Shown here: positions 53,958-62,921 of the stretch, piece by piece
Layout: the number at the start of each line of letters is the position of its first letter
Position numbering within the stretch: position 1 is the first letter of the stretch
Assembly (NCBI GenBank): GCA_958296345.1
Contig: CATQIJ010000004.1
Location: 1 to 64,000, forward strand
DNA from: an uncultured Rhizobiaceae bacterium
GTDB taxonomy: Bacteria; Pseudomonadota; Alphaproteobacteria; Rhizobiales; Rhizobiaceae
Length of the DNA stretch: 64,000 nucleotides
Reading direction: 5' to 3'
Notes under the pieces: model-generated
The model's input: the letters and a program-made list of their open reading frames with translations, nothing else
Database searches by the model: none
Told to the model about the DNA's origin: nothing
Made by a program: the position numbers and the translations under genes

Positions 53958-54943
53958 TCTATAAGCTTAAACTCCAAAAGAATAGTTCGCTGGCTTCTGG
54001 AAAAATTATCGTCAGAGATCAGCGTTAATCGCGTTGAACTATCTTGCATCTTAGAAATTGCAAGGCCTTCCATATTGTCAATTTCCATTTGACTGGTTGC
54101 TTGCATAATGATTTCACCGCTAAGAATGGTATTGGCCTTTAAGTTTTGGCTTAAAATTTTACGAATACGCATCGCTTGCCCAGTGATGGGTGTGTAAAAG
54201 CGCTCTAAAATTAGCAAGTCGCCGTTATTTAAAAAATGCGCATCTGTGAGAGAATAGCCGGTTGTAAGTGTAATAGCGATAGGTGTGATTGTTTCATCTT
54301 TGACGATAAAGCCTTGATGCTGGCGCTTTTTATCTAGAGCGTACTCTGCAAAAACAAAAACCTCTTTTGTTAATGGTGATATAGCAATGGCTTCAGGACC
54401 TTTGTTATTCGGAAAATTAAAGCGCTTAAAACTGATGGGTTTTGATTTGCTGTCTGCTTTTAATTTGCCGTTGCTCTGATTAAAAAAATCTACACGATGT
54501 TTCCGTTCAAACCCAATTAGAAATTGGTTTCCAAAAATTTCCAAAGATTCTGCATCTGCGCGGCTTTTGCCTTTTAGCTTATCGTCCTTACGGTCTCTCA
54601 AGCGAGAAAACTCTGCTCTTTCTAGTGCCGATATTTTGCCTGAACTATCTCGAATAATATCAGCTTTTAGAAAATGACCTTGATCGGTGACGGCGAAAAG
54701 AGTTTTTCCATCTTCAGTTATGCGTAAGCCAGATAGTCCACCGAAGTTTTTGTTCTTTGATGTGAGTTCTAAGCCGCCAATAAACTCTAGTTTGCCGAAT
54801 TGAGTTTTCTCAGAGTTTTCGGGTAAAAAGTTTTCAATTGGCGTGGCTGTTATTTTTATGTTTTTTGCATAGGCAGGGATGAATGCCCCAAGCAAGATAG
54901 TAGTTAAGAAAGTTGCAGCTAGTTTCTTTCTTGAAGCTTTCAT
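53954..54943 (-). CDS. Secreted esterase-like/phytase-like beta-propeller protein
   Basis: A 329-residue exported protein with a signal peptide ending FIPAYA. The pattern FGGLSGLRITEDGKTLFAVTDQG, RADAESLEIFGNQFLIGFER, NKGPEAIAI and NMEGLAISK is that of the esterase-like activity of phytase family. Those proteins form a six-bladed propeller in the periplasm. Substrate is unknown. The gap to the upstream cobT gene is only three bases, so it is probably in the cobS-cobT transcript. Confidence 0.8.
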   Translation of the reverse strand: MKASRKKLAATFLTTILLGAFIPAYAKNIKITATPIENFLPENSEKTQFGKLEFIGGLELTSKNKNFGGLSGLRITEDGKTLFAVTDQGHFLKADIIRDSSGKISALERAEFSRLRDRKDDKLKGKSRADAESLEIFGNQFLIGFERKHRVDFFNQSNGKLKADSKSKPISFKRFNFPNNKGPEAIAISPLTKEVFVFAEYALDKKRQHQGFIVKDETITPIAITLTTGYSLTDAHFLNNGDLLILERFYTPITGQAMRIRKILSQNLKANTILSGEIIMQATSQMEIDNMEGLAISKMQDSSTRLTLISDDNFSRSQRTILLEFKLID

Positions 54944-54946
54944 GAA

Positions 54947-56857
54947 TTAGCTAGCTTTTTTTAGGCGCTTACGTTTTTGCGGCTTCTTGGCTTGTTCAGG
55001 GGTTTCTTCAAACAAGTCAGCCAGCTGTTCTGTAATAGCGCCTGCAAGCTCTTCAGCGTCAACGATCGTAACCGCACGCTCATAGTAGCGTGTCACGTCA
55101 TGACCAATGCCAATTGCGAGGAGCTCTACTGGAGAATAGGTTTCGATATCTTCAATTACATGGCGAAGATGACGTTCGAGATAATTGCCTGGATTTACAG
55201 AAAGTGTTGAATCATCGACAGGTGCACCATCTGAAATCATCATCAATATCCGACGTTGTTCTGGACGGTTCATCAAACGTTCATGCGCCCATAAAAGAGC
55301 TTCGCCGTCGATGTTTTCTTTAAGCAGCCCCTCACGCATCATTAAGCCAAGGTTTGGCCTTGCACGCCGCCAAGGAGCATCTGCTGATTTATAGATGATA
55401 TGGCGCAAGTCATTAAGACGGCCAGGGTTAGCTGGCTTTTCTTGCTTCAACCATTGCTCACGGGCTTGTCCGCCCTTCCAAGCTTTTGTGGTAAAGCCAA
55501 GAATTTCAACCTTCACGCCGCAGCGTTCTAAAGTGCGGGCAAGAATGTCAGCGCAAGTAGCTGCAACCGTAATTGGGCGACCACGCATGGAACCTGAATT
55601 ATCAAGTAGAAGTGTTACAACCGTATCGCGGAAAACAGTTTCGCGTTCCATCTTAAACGATAGAGGCGTCATCGGGTCTGTGATGATACGTGTGAGTTTT
55701 GCAGTGTCGAGGTGACCTTCTTCAAGATCAAAATCCCAGCCGCGATTTTGTTGTGCCATCAAGCGACGTTGTAACCGGTTTGCTAAACGCCCCACCACAC
55801 CTTGAAGGTGCGCTAATTGTTTATCAAGAAATGCACGAAGACGCTCTAGCTCTGCTGCATCGCAAAGCTCTTCGGCCATAACTTCTTCGTCAAATTTTGG
55901 CGTAAAGATTTGATAATCTGAATCCGCTGGAAGTTCTGAGAAAGGAAGATCAGGACGTTGAGATTCGCCTGGGCTTTCTTCCTCTTGATCAGAATCATCA
56001 AAATCATCACCAGACTCAGCTTCAGACGCTTCCATCTGGCCTTCTTGTTCTTCGTCTGAATCAGATTCCATTTCTTCTGGTTGACCATCGTCTTCACCAG
56101 TTGATTCTTCGTTGTCACGCTGACCGTCTTGCTCTTCTTCTTCGGCGTCACTTTCTGATTCTTGATTGTCATCGTCTTCAGAAGGGTCTTCGCCAAGCTC
56201 ATCGCCCATATCAAAAGCAACTAATAGATCACGGATGGCTTCGGCAAAAGATTCTTGATTTTCAATATCAGAGCCTAAAGCATCAAGCTTATCGCCAGCT
56301 TTTTGTTCTATCCATTCACGCCAAAGGTTTACAACAGCATGGATGTTTTCTGGTGGTTTTTGCCCTGTTAGGCGTTCGCGTACAACCATGGCAACAGCTT
56401 CTTCAAGAGGTGCTTCGTTTCGCTCTTGTGCCGCAGAATAGTTTTGTTTGCCGTATTTATCATCGAGCATATGAGCAAGGTTGTCTGCTGCCCCTGCCAT
56501 ACGGCTTGCGCCAATTGCTTCAATGCGAGCTTGTTCAACCGCATCAAAGATTGCGCGGGCATTATCACCCTCAGGCGCCATTTTGGTGTGTGTTTTGGCA
56601 TTATGACAAGCTTGCCTTAACGCCATTGCATCACCAACCCCGCGACTGATAGCGAGTTGTTTCTTAGTTAGCTTCTTGCCTAATTCTGGCAGGCGAACCT
56701 GATTGCCAACCATAGAAGGGTGATCACCGGAGAACGTAACTTCAAGCTCATTGTTTTGGGCAATAGAACGCACGCAATTCGCGAGCGCCTGTTTCATAGG
56801 CTCGCGGTTAGCACCTTTTTGGGCATTGCGTTTTGAATTATCGCCAGAAGAAGCCAT
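54947..56857 (-). CDS. cobT: Aerobic cobaltochelatase subunit CobT
   Basis: A 636-residue protein. The N-terminal part is helical, the centre (about 225-310) is strongly acidic (Asp/Glu/Ser/Gln-rich), and the C-terminus is a von Willebrand A domain with a MIDAS motif ([14 protein letters not shown]) and [11 protein letters not shown]. With CobS it forms the AAA+ ring that helps CobN insert cobalt into hydrogenobyrinic acid diamide in aerobic vitamin B12 synthesis. It follows cobS by 22 bases. CobN is not in the window. Confidence 0.95.
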   Translation of the reverse strand: MASSGDNSKRNAQKGANREPMKQALANCVRSIAQNNELEVTFSGDHPSMVGNQVRLPELGKKLTKKQLAISRGVGDAMALRQACHNAKTHTKMAPEGDNARAIFDAVEQARIEAIGASRMAGAADNLAHMLDDKYGKQNYSAAQERNEAPLEEAVAMVVRERLTGQKPPENIHAVVNLWREWIEQKAGDKLDALGSDIENQESFAEAIRDLLVAFDMGDELGEDPSEDDDNQESESDAEEEEQDGQRDNEESTGEDDGQPEEMESDSDEEQEGQMEASEAESGDDFDDSDQEEESPGESQRPDLPFSELPADSDYQIFTPKFDEEVMAEELCDAAELERLRAFLDKQLAHLQGVVGRLANRLQRRLMAQQNRGWDFDLEEGHLDTAKLTRIITDPMTPLSFKMERETVFRDTVVTLLLDNSGSMRGRPITVAATCADILARTLERCGVKVEILGFTTKAWKGGQAREQWLKQEKPANPGRLNDLRHIIYKSADAPWRRARPNLGLMMREGLLKENIDGEALLWAHERLMNRPEQRRILMMISDGAPVDDSTLSVNPGNYLERHLRHVIEDIETYSPVELLAIGIGHDVTRYYERAVTIVDAEELAGAITEQLADLFEETPEQAKKPQKRKRLKKAS

Positions 56858-56879
56858 GAACCAACCTTATGTCAATTTC

Positions 56880-57848
56880 CTATGCTAATGCTAGGCTTTC
56901 AACTGCTTCTGAAATTTCTTCACCAAATGCACGTTGGTAAAACTCGCTGATAGTTGCGCGTTCTAATTCGTCACACTTGTTGAGGAATGTCAGTTTAAAC
57001 GAAGTCGCCAGATCGCCAAAGATTTCGTAGTTTTCACCCCAGTTAATCACTGTACGTGGGCTCATTACGGTTGAAATGTCACCGTTTACGAAAGAAGCCC
57101 TCGTCATGTCTGCAACGCGAACCATTTTTGAAACTGTTTCGCGTCCTTCTTTTGTGTTGAAGGATTTAACCTTGGCGCAAATGATATCAACTTCGTTGTC
57201 ATGCGGTAGATAGTTTAGCGTGGTGATCAGTGACCAGCGGTCCATTTGTGCTTGGTTGATTTGCTGTGTACCATGGTACAAGCCAGTTGTGTCACCAAGG
57301 CCTACAGTATTCGCAGTTGCAAACATGCGGAAGGCTGGGTGAGGAGTGATGACGCGACTTTGGTCAAGTAGAGTTAGGCGACCTGAAGATTCAAGCACAC
57401 GCTGAATAACGAACATCACATCTGGACGGCCTGCATCATACTCGTCGAATACAAGTGCTACATTGTGCTGATAAGCCCAAGGTAGGATGCCATCTTTAAA
57501 TTCTGTAATTTGCATACCGTCTTTAACAACGATTGCATCCTTACCGATTAAGTCTAGGCGGCTTACGTGGCTATCAAGGTTGATACGCACACAAGGCCAG
57601 TTGAGACGTGCTGCAACCTGTTCGATGTGGGTTGATTTACCTGTACCGTGGTAGCCTGAAACCATAACGCGGCGATTGTGGGCAAAGCCTGCAAGAATTG
57701 CGCGTGTTGTTGGGCCATCAAAAAGATAATCTTCATCAAGCTCTGGCACGTGTTCGGTGCGTGTTTTGTAAGCTGGAACTGTCCAGTTGCAATCAATGTT
57801 AAATACTTCACGTACAGATACTTCTGTATCTGGCAAACCGTCTGACAT
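56880..57848 (-). CDS. cobS: Aerobic cobaltochelatase subunit CobS
   Basis: A 322-residue AAA+ ATPase of the MoxR-like group. Walker [21 protein letters not shown], Walker [16 protein letters not shown] and sensor region [14 protein letters not shown] are complete. It powers cobalt insertion together with CobT. It follows a J-domain gene on the same strand; this arrangement is conserved in rhizobia. Confidence 0.96.
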   Translation of the reverse strand: MSDGLPDTEVSVREVFNIDCNWTVPAYKTRTEHVPELDEDYLFDGPTTRAILAGFAHNRRVMVSGYHGTGKSTHIEQVAARLNWPCVRINLDSHVSRLDLIGKDAIVVKDGMQITEFKDGILPWAYQHNVALVFDEYDAGRPDVMFVIQRVLESSGRLTLLDQSRVITPHPAFRMFATANTVGLGDTTGLYHGTQQINQAQMDRWSLITTLNYLPHDNEVDIICAKVKSFNTKEGRETVSKMVRVADMTRASFVNGDISTVMSPRTVINWGENYEIFGDLATSFKLTFLNKCDELERATISEFYQRAFGEEISEAVESLALA

Positions 57849-57930
57849 TCCCGTTCCTCCGATGAAGTTTTGCGGGTTGAGAATTAGCTTATCTGTAGAG
57901 ATAAGAGTGTTAGAAATTCAATGCCCTGTT

Positions 57931-58554
57931 TTAAGAGCAGAATCCACCCTGTTTTAGAATTTTATATGACTTAATGATTTCTTGTAGGCGGCGTTCAGTT
58001 GTACGATCCCCACCATTTGAGTCTGGGTGGTGACGCTTCACAAGCGCTTTATATCTTGCTCTTAGCTCCTCTGAAGTCGATGAATGAGGCATACTCATGT
58101 CATCAAAAGCCTTCTTTTCTAGGGCTTTGAGTTTTCGAACTGGTCCACCCTTTCCGCTAATCTGGCCCGTACGGCGCATACTACGAGAGATAATTCGGTC
58201 AGCAATTTGAGCGCGCGGGTCACCTTCTGTCAGCGGCGCTTTGTCGCCTTCTTTATTGACGCCCATTGTCCAAGTAGGGCGATGGCCCGTTAAGGCATCT
58301 TTTTGGAACTTTGCAATTGCATCATCACCAAGGCCTGAGAAATAATTGTAAGACTTATTATATTCACGCACATGATCTATGCAGAGATTTAAATATTGTC
58401 CCTCACGGTCACGACCGAGCGGTGCCTTGTGCGAGCCTGGTTTTTTACAATCCTGCCACTGACACGAAGTATCAATAGGCTTGTTAGTGCCAGGTTTTTT
58501 CTTACCTTTAACAATGCGGATCGAATCGAATAATTTTGAATTTGTAGCCATCAA
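57931..58554 (-). CDS. J-domain (DnaJ-like) protein
   Basis: A 207-residue protein. The C-terminal J domain has RARYKALVKRHHPDSNGGDR (with the HPD motif at its core) and ERRLQEIIKSYKILKQ. The N-terminal region has a Cys pair (CQWQDCKKPGSHKAP) and a conserved middle part. It acts as a co-chaperone that stimulates DnaK. It lies upstream of cobS-cobT on the same strand, as in many Hyphomicrobiales. Confidence 0.9.
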   Translation of the reverse strand: MMATNSKLFDSIRIVKGKKKPGTNKPIDTSCQWQDCKKPGSHKAPLGRDREGQYLNLCIDHVREYNKSYNYFSGLGDDAIAKFQKDALTGHRPTWTMGVNKEGDKAPLTEGDPRAQIADRIISRSMRRTGQISGKGGPVRKLKALEKKAFDDMSMPHSSTSEELRARYKALVKRHHPDSNGGDRTTERRLQEIIKSYKILKQGGFCS

Positions 58555-58659
58555 CGTATTATGGTGATTTTTTGAAAATGAACAAGGATTGACTTTATAA
58601 AAAGTTGGCTACACAAAGCGCGGTTATGCTGAAACACGTTTTTGATTTGGAGAAATATA

Positions 58660-58929
58660 ATGAGTCTCGTTGCTGAATACCTAGAAAAGCACCTTCAAGA
58701 GGCATTTTCTCCTACAAGCTTAGAAGTTATTAATGAAAGCCATCTACACGCTGGTCATGCGGGCGATAATGGGACGGGTGAAAGCCATTTTCGGATTAAA
58801 ATTATTGCTGAAGCTTTTAATTCTATGAACCGAGTGCAAAGACATCGTGCTATTAACGCGATTGTTCAACCAAAGATTGATGAAGGCCTTCATGCTTGTG
58901 CGATTGATGTGAAGGGTGTGGGGGAGTAA
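58660..58929 (+). CDS. bolA: BolA-family protein
   Basis: An 89-residue protein. The BolA fold is shown by LEVINESHLHAGHAG, then ESHFRIKIIAEAF and RVQRHRAINAI. The conserved His residues are present. BolA proteins partner with monothiol glutaredoxins in iron-sulfur trafficking. ATG 58660 has GGAG upstream; the longer frame from 58642 is less likely. It is divergent from the J-domain gene. Confidence 0.93.
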   Translation: MSLVAEYLEKHLQEAFSPTSLEVINESHLHAGHAGDNGTGESHFRIKIIAEAFNSMNRVQRHRAINAIVQPKIDEGLHACAIDVKGVGE

Positions 58930-59793
58930 TTACTCCTCAAATAAATTAACTAAATTTTCTGCCATATCTTGAGCGCCTTCTTTATTTGCTGTTGCTAGCA
59001 CAAGCTGGCGAGTTAACGGTTTGCCTTCGGTGGACATAACCATAACTGAAGTATTAGCATACCGACGAATATCGGGTTCCGCCAATAACGTGAAACCAAT
59101 TCCTTCATTCACACATTCCATAATAGCTTCTACACTATCAAGCATGATGGGCGGGCGCTTTGATTTTGAGGTTAGGTTTCTGACGTGGTTTGCGATGACC
59201 TTGCCGATGCCTGAGCCTGGATTAAATTGTAGGAATGGGAGTTCTTGCGCCATTTCTTCGATGGAAAGTTTTGTATGTTTTTTTAGAATTGCATAAACCA
59301 ATGTTTCTTCCCTTAGAACATCATACTTCAAACCTGCTTCTGCTTGTTTTGAGGCTGTTAGGATTGCGGCGTCTAGCTGGCCTGATAAAACACGTTCTTC
59401 TAACGTTTCTGATAGGGCTGTTTCCAAGTCAAAATGGACATGGGGTGATTTGGTTTTTGCGTTCTTCAAAAAAAGCGGTAGTAAGCGGACGCTCGCGGTG
59501 GCGACAAATCCAATTCTATAATTTCCTGAAAGACCAGCGTTTTCCTGAGAACTTTCTAATAATGCACTTTCTGCAGCTAGAACTAATTTCGCTTTATCTG
59601 CGATCTCTCGACCAATTGGGGTTAGCTTTGGTGGCCTGTGTGAGCGATCAAAGAGTGATACTTGCAACTCTTCTTCCAGTGTTTTCATCTGCATGGAGAG
59701 CGTTGAAAGGGTGATGTTCAACTGATTGGCAGCCGTTGCAAAGGAACTGACACGGGCAATTTGAACCAGAGTTTTGAGGTGGCGTGTTTGCAT
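58930..59793 (-). CDS. LysR-family transcriptional regulator
   Basis: A 287-residue LysR protein. The N-terminal winged helix has LVQIARVSSFATAANQLN and LSTLSMQMKTLEEELQVSLF, followed by an effector-binding domain of two lobes. It is divergent from the acyl-CoA dehydrogenase-like gene at 59894 across a 100-base gap. This suits an autogenous regulator that answers to the substrate of that enzyme. The gap has no obvious long dyad but includes T-N11-A type half-sites. Confidence 0.9.
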   Translation of the reverse strand: MQTRHLKTLVQIARVSSFATAANQLNITLSTLSMQMKTLEEELQVSLFDRSHRPPKLTPIGREIADKAKLVLAAESALLESSQENAGLSGNYRIGFVATASVRLLPLFLKNAKTKSPHVHFDLETALSETLEERVLSGQLDAAILTASKQAEAGLKYDVLREETLVYAILKKHTKLSIEEMAQELPFLQFNPGSGIGKVIANHVRNLTSKSKRPPIMLDSVEAIMECVNEGIGFTLLAEPDIRRYANTSVMVMSTEGKPLTRQLVLATANKEGAQDMAENLVNLFEE

Positions 59794-59893
59794 AAGTTTT
59801 TACTTTTTGAATTTGATATAGAAATTTATTCGATTGTTATGAACTTAGCAAGTGATAAACTATCCGTGATGATGTGCAATCGAGGAAAATCAA

Positions 59894-61123
59894 ATGTTGG
59901 CTGAACAAGTAAATCTTTATCGCGAACTTGCAAAAGAGCTTGCGAAAGAATTTGCGCCGAAAGCTGCGCACTGGGATCAAACCCGAAGGTATTGTCATGA
60001 AAATATCAAATCCTTAGTCAAAGCACGTTTGATGGGTATGACTATCCCTAAAGAATATGGAGGGCTTGGAGCTTCTTTCTATGATTGTGCATTAGTGATT
60101 GAAGAAATTGCCAAGGCCTGTACGTTGACGGCTCGAATCGTGGTCGAAGCTAATATGGGCGGGATTAGTGCTGTTATGGCTTATGGCACACACGAGCAAA
60201 AAACCTTTTGTGCACCGATTGTTTTGGCGGGGGATAAACCTGCGATCTGTATAACCGAACCTGACGCGGGCAGTGCTGCCACCGAGATGCAAACGACTGC
60301 TCGAAAAAGTGGAAATAAGTATATACTTAATGGTACTAAGCATTGGATTACGGGTGGAGGTGTTTCAAAGCTTCATCTGATTTTTGCCCGCGTACTAGAT
60401 GAGAATGGAAATGAAGAAGGGATTGGTGGGTTTATTGTTCATCGTGATCCTGAGCAGGGTATTGAACCCAAGGGTTTTGATGTGGTCCGGCGTGAGCGAA
60501 CAATGGGGCTTTGCGGTATGCCAGAGGCTGAATTAAAGTTTAGTAATCTCGAAGTTGGCGAAGAATGGCTGCTTCAACTGTCGACAGGTTTGAAGCGTGG
60601 CTTTGCGCAATTGATGGAAGCTTATAATTCGCAACGCGTTGGCGCGGGAACAATTGCGATGGGTGTCGCGGCAGGGGCTTTGGACCGTGCAAAAGAATAT
60701 CTCAAAAAGCGTGAGCAATTTGGTAGGCCTTTGGCAGAATTTCAAGGGCTTCAATGGATGATTGCGGATATGGATGCAAGCGTTCATGCCTCACGGTTAA
60801 TGTTGAAAGAAGCTGCTAAATCAGCGCAAACTTCGCCAACAGGATTTCCCGATATGATGATGGCCGCTCGAGCAAAACTCTTTGCTTCAGAAGCTGCCAT
60901 TAAAACCGTCAACGACGCACTGCAAATGTTTGGCGCAAGAGGGTATGGCGATCAAGAGCCGTTAGAGCGTATGTACCGCGATGTGCGGATGTTTACGATT
61001 GGTGGTGGCACGGCGCAGATTTTGCGCACACAAGTTGCTGGTAAATTGTTGGATATGAAGGTGTCTCAGACGCGTGATGGGTATGTGGAAGAAAGCTTCC
61101 ATGTAAAGGCAGCGAAAGCCTAA
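59894..61123 (+). CDS. Acyl-CoA dehydrogenase-like 3-sulfinopropanoyl-CoA desulfinase (Acd type)
   Basis: A 409-residue member of the acyl-CoA dehydrogenase superfamily that lacks the usual catalytic Glu. The expected YEGTAQI reads IGGGTAQI (Gly372). The alternative Glu place of isovaleryl-CoA dehydrogenase holds Gln247 (YNSQRVGAG). Arg81 (TARIVVEANMGG) stands where Acd of Advenella has its active-site Arg84. Shared long segments include AICITEPDAGSAATEMQT, WITGGGVSKLHLIFARV, and AQILRTQVAGKLLDMK. It fits 3SP-CoA desulfinase, which releases sulfite from 3-sulfinopropanoyl-CoA. A divergent LysR gene supports this. A plain dehydrogenase is less likely. Confidence 0.75.
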   Translation: MLAEQVNLYRELAKELAKEFAPKAAHWDQTRRYCHENIKSLVKARLMGMTIPKEYGGLGASFYDCALVIEEIAKACTLTARIVVEANMGGISAVMAYGTHEQKTFCAPIVLAGDKPAICITEPDAGSAATEMQTTARKSGNKYILNGTKHWITGGGVSKLHLIFARVLDENGNEEGIGGFIVHRDPEQGIEPKGFDVVRRERTMGLCGMPEAELKFSNLEVGEEWLLQLSTGLKRGFAQLMEAYNSQRVGAGTIAMGVAAGALDRAKEYLKKREQFGRPLAEFQGLQWMIADMDASVHASRLMLKEAAKSAQTSPTGFPDMMMAARAKLFASEAAIKTVNDALQMFGARGYGDQEPLERMYRDVRMFTIGGGTAQILRTQVAGKLLDMKVSQTRDGYVEESFHVKAAKA

Positions 61124-62049
61124 ACTTTTCCTAAAGGATGATGCTCTTCAACAAGTTGCTTTAATCGTTCATCCAGAACATGAGTATAAATCTGCGTAGT
61201 GGAAATGTCTGCGTGTCCCAACAATTGTTGTACTGAGCGCAAGTCTGCCCCGTTTTGTAGTAAGTGACTTGCAAAGGCATGGCGCATGACGTGAGGTGAA
61301 ATTTTAGCAGCGTCTAGCTCAGCCCTAAGAGCCAATTCTTTTAAGTCTCTTGCAAAAACCTGCCTTGCATAATGCCCAGATGCTGAACTTGCGGGGAATA
61401 GAAACTTACTTGCTTCACCTTTGTAGCCAGCTTTCATGTGAGACATATAAAGTGCGATTGCGGTTTTACATTTATCTGAAAGAGGTACGATGCGCTCTTT
61501 ATTGCCTTTACCAATGATTGTTAGAAATCTGCCAGAAGTGTTGGCCGCTGTTTTGGGCAGGCTAACCAATTCACTTATTCGTAGGCCTGATGCGTAGAGC
61601 ATTTCGATTAAGACATAAAGACGTGCAGCGCGGAGTCTTTTGGCGGGCGTGCCTTTTGTATTTGTTGCTTCTTCTTGCGCTAATCCAATCAGCTTATCAA
61701 CTTCATCAATGCTCATTACTTTTGGCAAAGGTCGGCCAAGTTTTGGACTATCAATCGTGTTACACGGATCGTCAGTTCTGATGCCTTCTGCAAATAAGAA
61801 TTTATGAAATTGTCTTATGCTAGATAAATGTCTTGCTTGTGAAGAGGCAGATAATCCTTCTGTGACAAGATTTTGTAGGTGTTTTTCAACATTACTTACT
61901 TGAGCACTAGAAAATGGTATTCCTTGATCCAATAAATGCTCGCCGTATTGTATTAGATCATGCTCATAAGAAGATAATGTATTTTTTGCAGCGCCGCGTT
62001 CGGCACTCATCATTTCTAGAAATGCTTCGACAAGATGGAATTCTTTCAA
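61120..62049 (-). CDS. xerD: Tyrosine recombinase XerD
   Basis: A complete 309-residue recombinase. The N-terminal core-binding domain has SSYEHDLIQYGEHLLDQG. The catalytic domain has ASGLRISELVSLP (Arg), GKGNKERIVP (Lys), SPHVMRHAFASHLL (His and Arg), LLGHADISTTQIYTHV (His and Tyr). The tail LVEEHHPLGK fits XerD. With XerC it resolves chromosome dimers. It overlaps the convergent desulfinase gene by four bases. Confidence 0.93.
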   Translation of the reverse strand: MKEFHLVEAFLEMMSAERGAAKNTLSSYEHDLIQYGEHLLDQGIPFSSAQVSNVEKHLQNLVTEGLSASSQARHLSSIRQFHKFLFAEGIRTDDPCNTIDSPKLGRPLPKVMSIDEVDKLIGLAQEEATNTKGTPAKRLRAARLYVLIEMLYASGLRISELVSLPKTAANTSGRFLTIIGKGNKERIVPLSDKCKTAIALYMSHMKAGYKGEASKFLFPASSASGHYARQVFARDLKELALRAELDAAKISPHVMRHAFASHLLQNGADLRSVQQLLGHADISTTQIYTHVLDERLKQLVEEHHPLGKV

Positions 62050-62058
62050 GAGAAACCC

Positions 62059-62208
62059 TTATTGTTGCGGATTAAGTTTCTTTGCAGGAATTTTGACACT
62101 CATTTCTCTAGGGTTTGGTTCAACAAAGATCGTGAGAGCAAACATTGATCCGTAGACAATGCCCGCAATAACTCCAATGAAAACTAAAAATCTAAATAAA
62201 CTAGGCAT
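62059..62208 (-). CDS. Conserved small single-pass membrane protein
   Basis: A 49-residue protein that gene callers often miss. One N-terminal helix (FLVFIGVIAGIVYGSMFAL) is followed by a short tail VEPNPREMSVKIPAKKLN. The same kind of peptide stands between xerD and aroK in many Hyphomicrobiales. It ends nine bases before the xerD start on the same strand, so it heads that transcript. Function unknown. Confidence 0.7.
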   Translation of the reverse strand: MPSLFRFLVFIGVIAGIVYGSMFALTIFVEPNPREMSVKIPAKKLNPQQ

Positions 62209-62345
62209 ATTTCCCCGCTGCCATTACTAAATCCATTCTCTTTATGTAAAACCAGAAAGCAAATGGCAAGCCTAGTCTTGCATTGTTAGGCTTGACCTTG
62301 GAGCGCTTATGGTATGGAAAGAGCAAAACGAATAGATTTTAATCC

Positions 62346-62921
62346 ATGGCAAACAGAAGACAATCTCGCACAAATAGAATTTTATCCCAGTTAGATGGCC
62401 GTAGTATTGTACTTCTTGGCATGATGGGCTGTGGCAAGTCGGCAATTGGTAAAATGGTTGCCCGTAGGCTTGGGTTAGAGTTTGTTGATGCAGACACTGA
62501 AATTGAACTTGCTGCCGGCCGTGCTGTTTCTGATATTTTTGCTGAGTATGGGGAAGAAGAGTTTCGTCGCCTAGAAGAAAAAGTCATCGAGCGAATTCTT
62601 GAAGACGGTCCCGTTCTATTGGCTTTAGGGGGGGGAGCCTTTATGGCGGAACCTACACGTCAGATTGTTGCAAAATACGGCTTGTCGGTTTGGATCAAGG
62701 TTGATTTGGAGCTTTTGCTGGAGCGTGTTGGTCGTAGACCAAACAAGCGACCGTTGCTTAAAAATGGTAACCCCAAAGAAATTCTTACTAATCTTTTGGA
62801 AATTCGTGAGCCTGTCTACGCAAAAGCTGAATTGCATATTGAATCAAAAGGCGGCACAAAGTCTGAAATGCGCAATGTCGTTATGGATGCGCTGGACGAA
62901 CATTTGAAAGTTTCGCAATGA
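62346..62921 (+). CDS. aroK: Shikimate kinase
   Basis: A 191-residue kinase. The P-loop is LLGMMGCGKSAIGKMVA. DADTEIE is the shikimate-binding region, with EEFRRLE and LALGGGAF completing the set, and RRPNKRPLL the lid. It phosphorylates shikimate in the fifth step of the shikimate pathway. The stop overlaps the aroB start (ATGA, 62918-62921), so the two are coupled. Confidence 0.95.
   Translation: MANRRQSRTNRILSQLDGRSIVLLGMMGCGKSAIGKMVARRLGLEFVDADTEIELAAGRAVSDIFAEYGEEEFRRLEEKVIERILEDGPVLLALGGGAFMAEPTRQIVAKYGLSVWIKVDLELLLERVGRRPNKRPLLKNGNPKEILTNLLEIREPVYAKAELHIESKGGTKSEMRNVVMDALDEHLKVSQ

Noticed and set aside
61120-62049. Integrase of a mobile element
   Set aside because: Length, motifs, tail and the aroK-aroB neighbourhood fit the housekeeping recombinase XerD; no att-like repeats or cargo are next to it.
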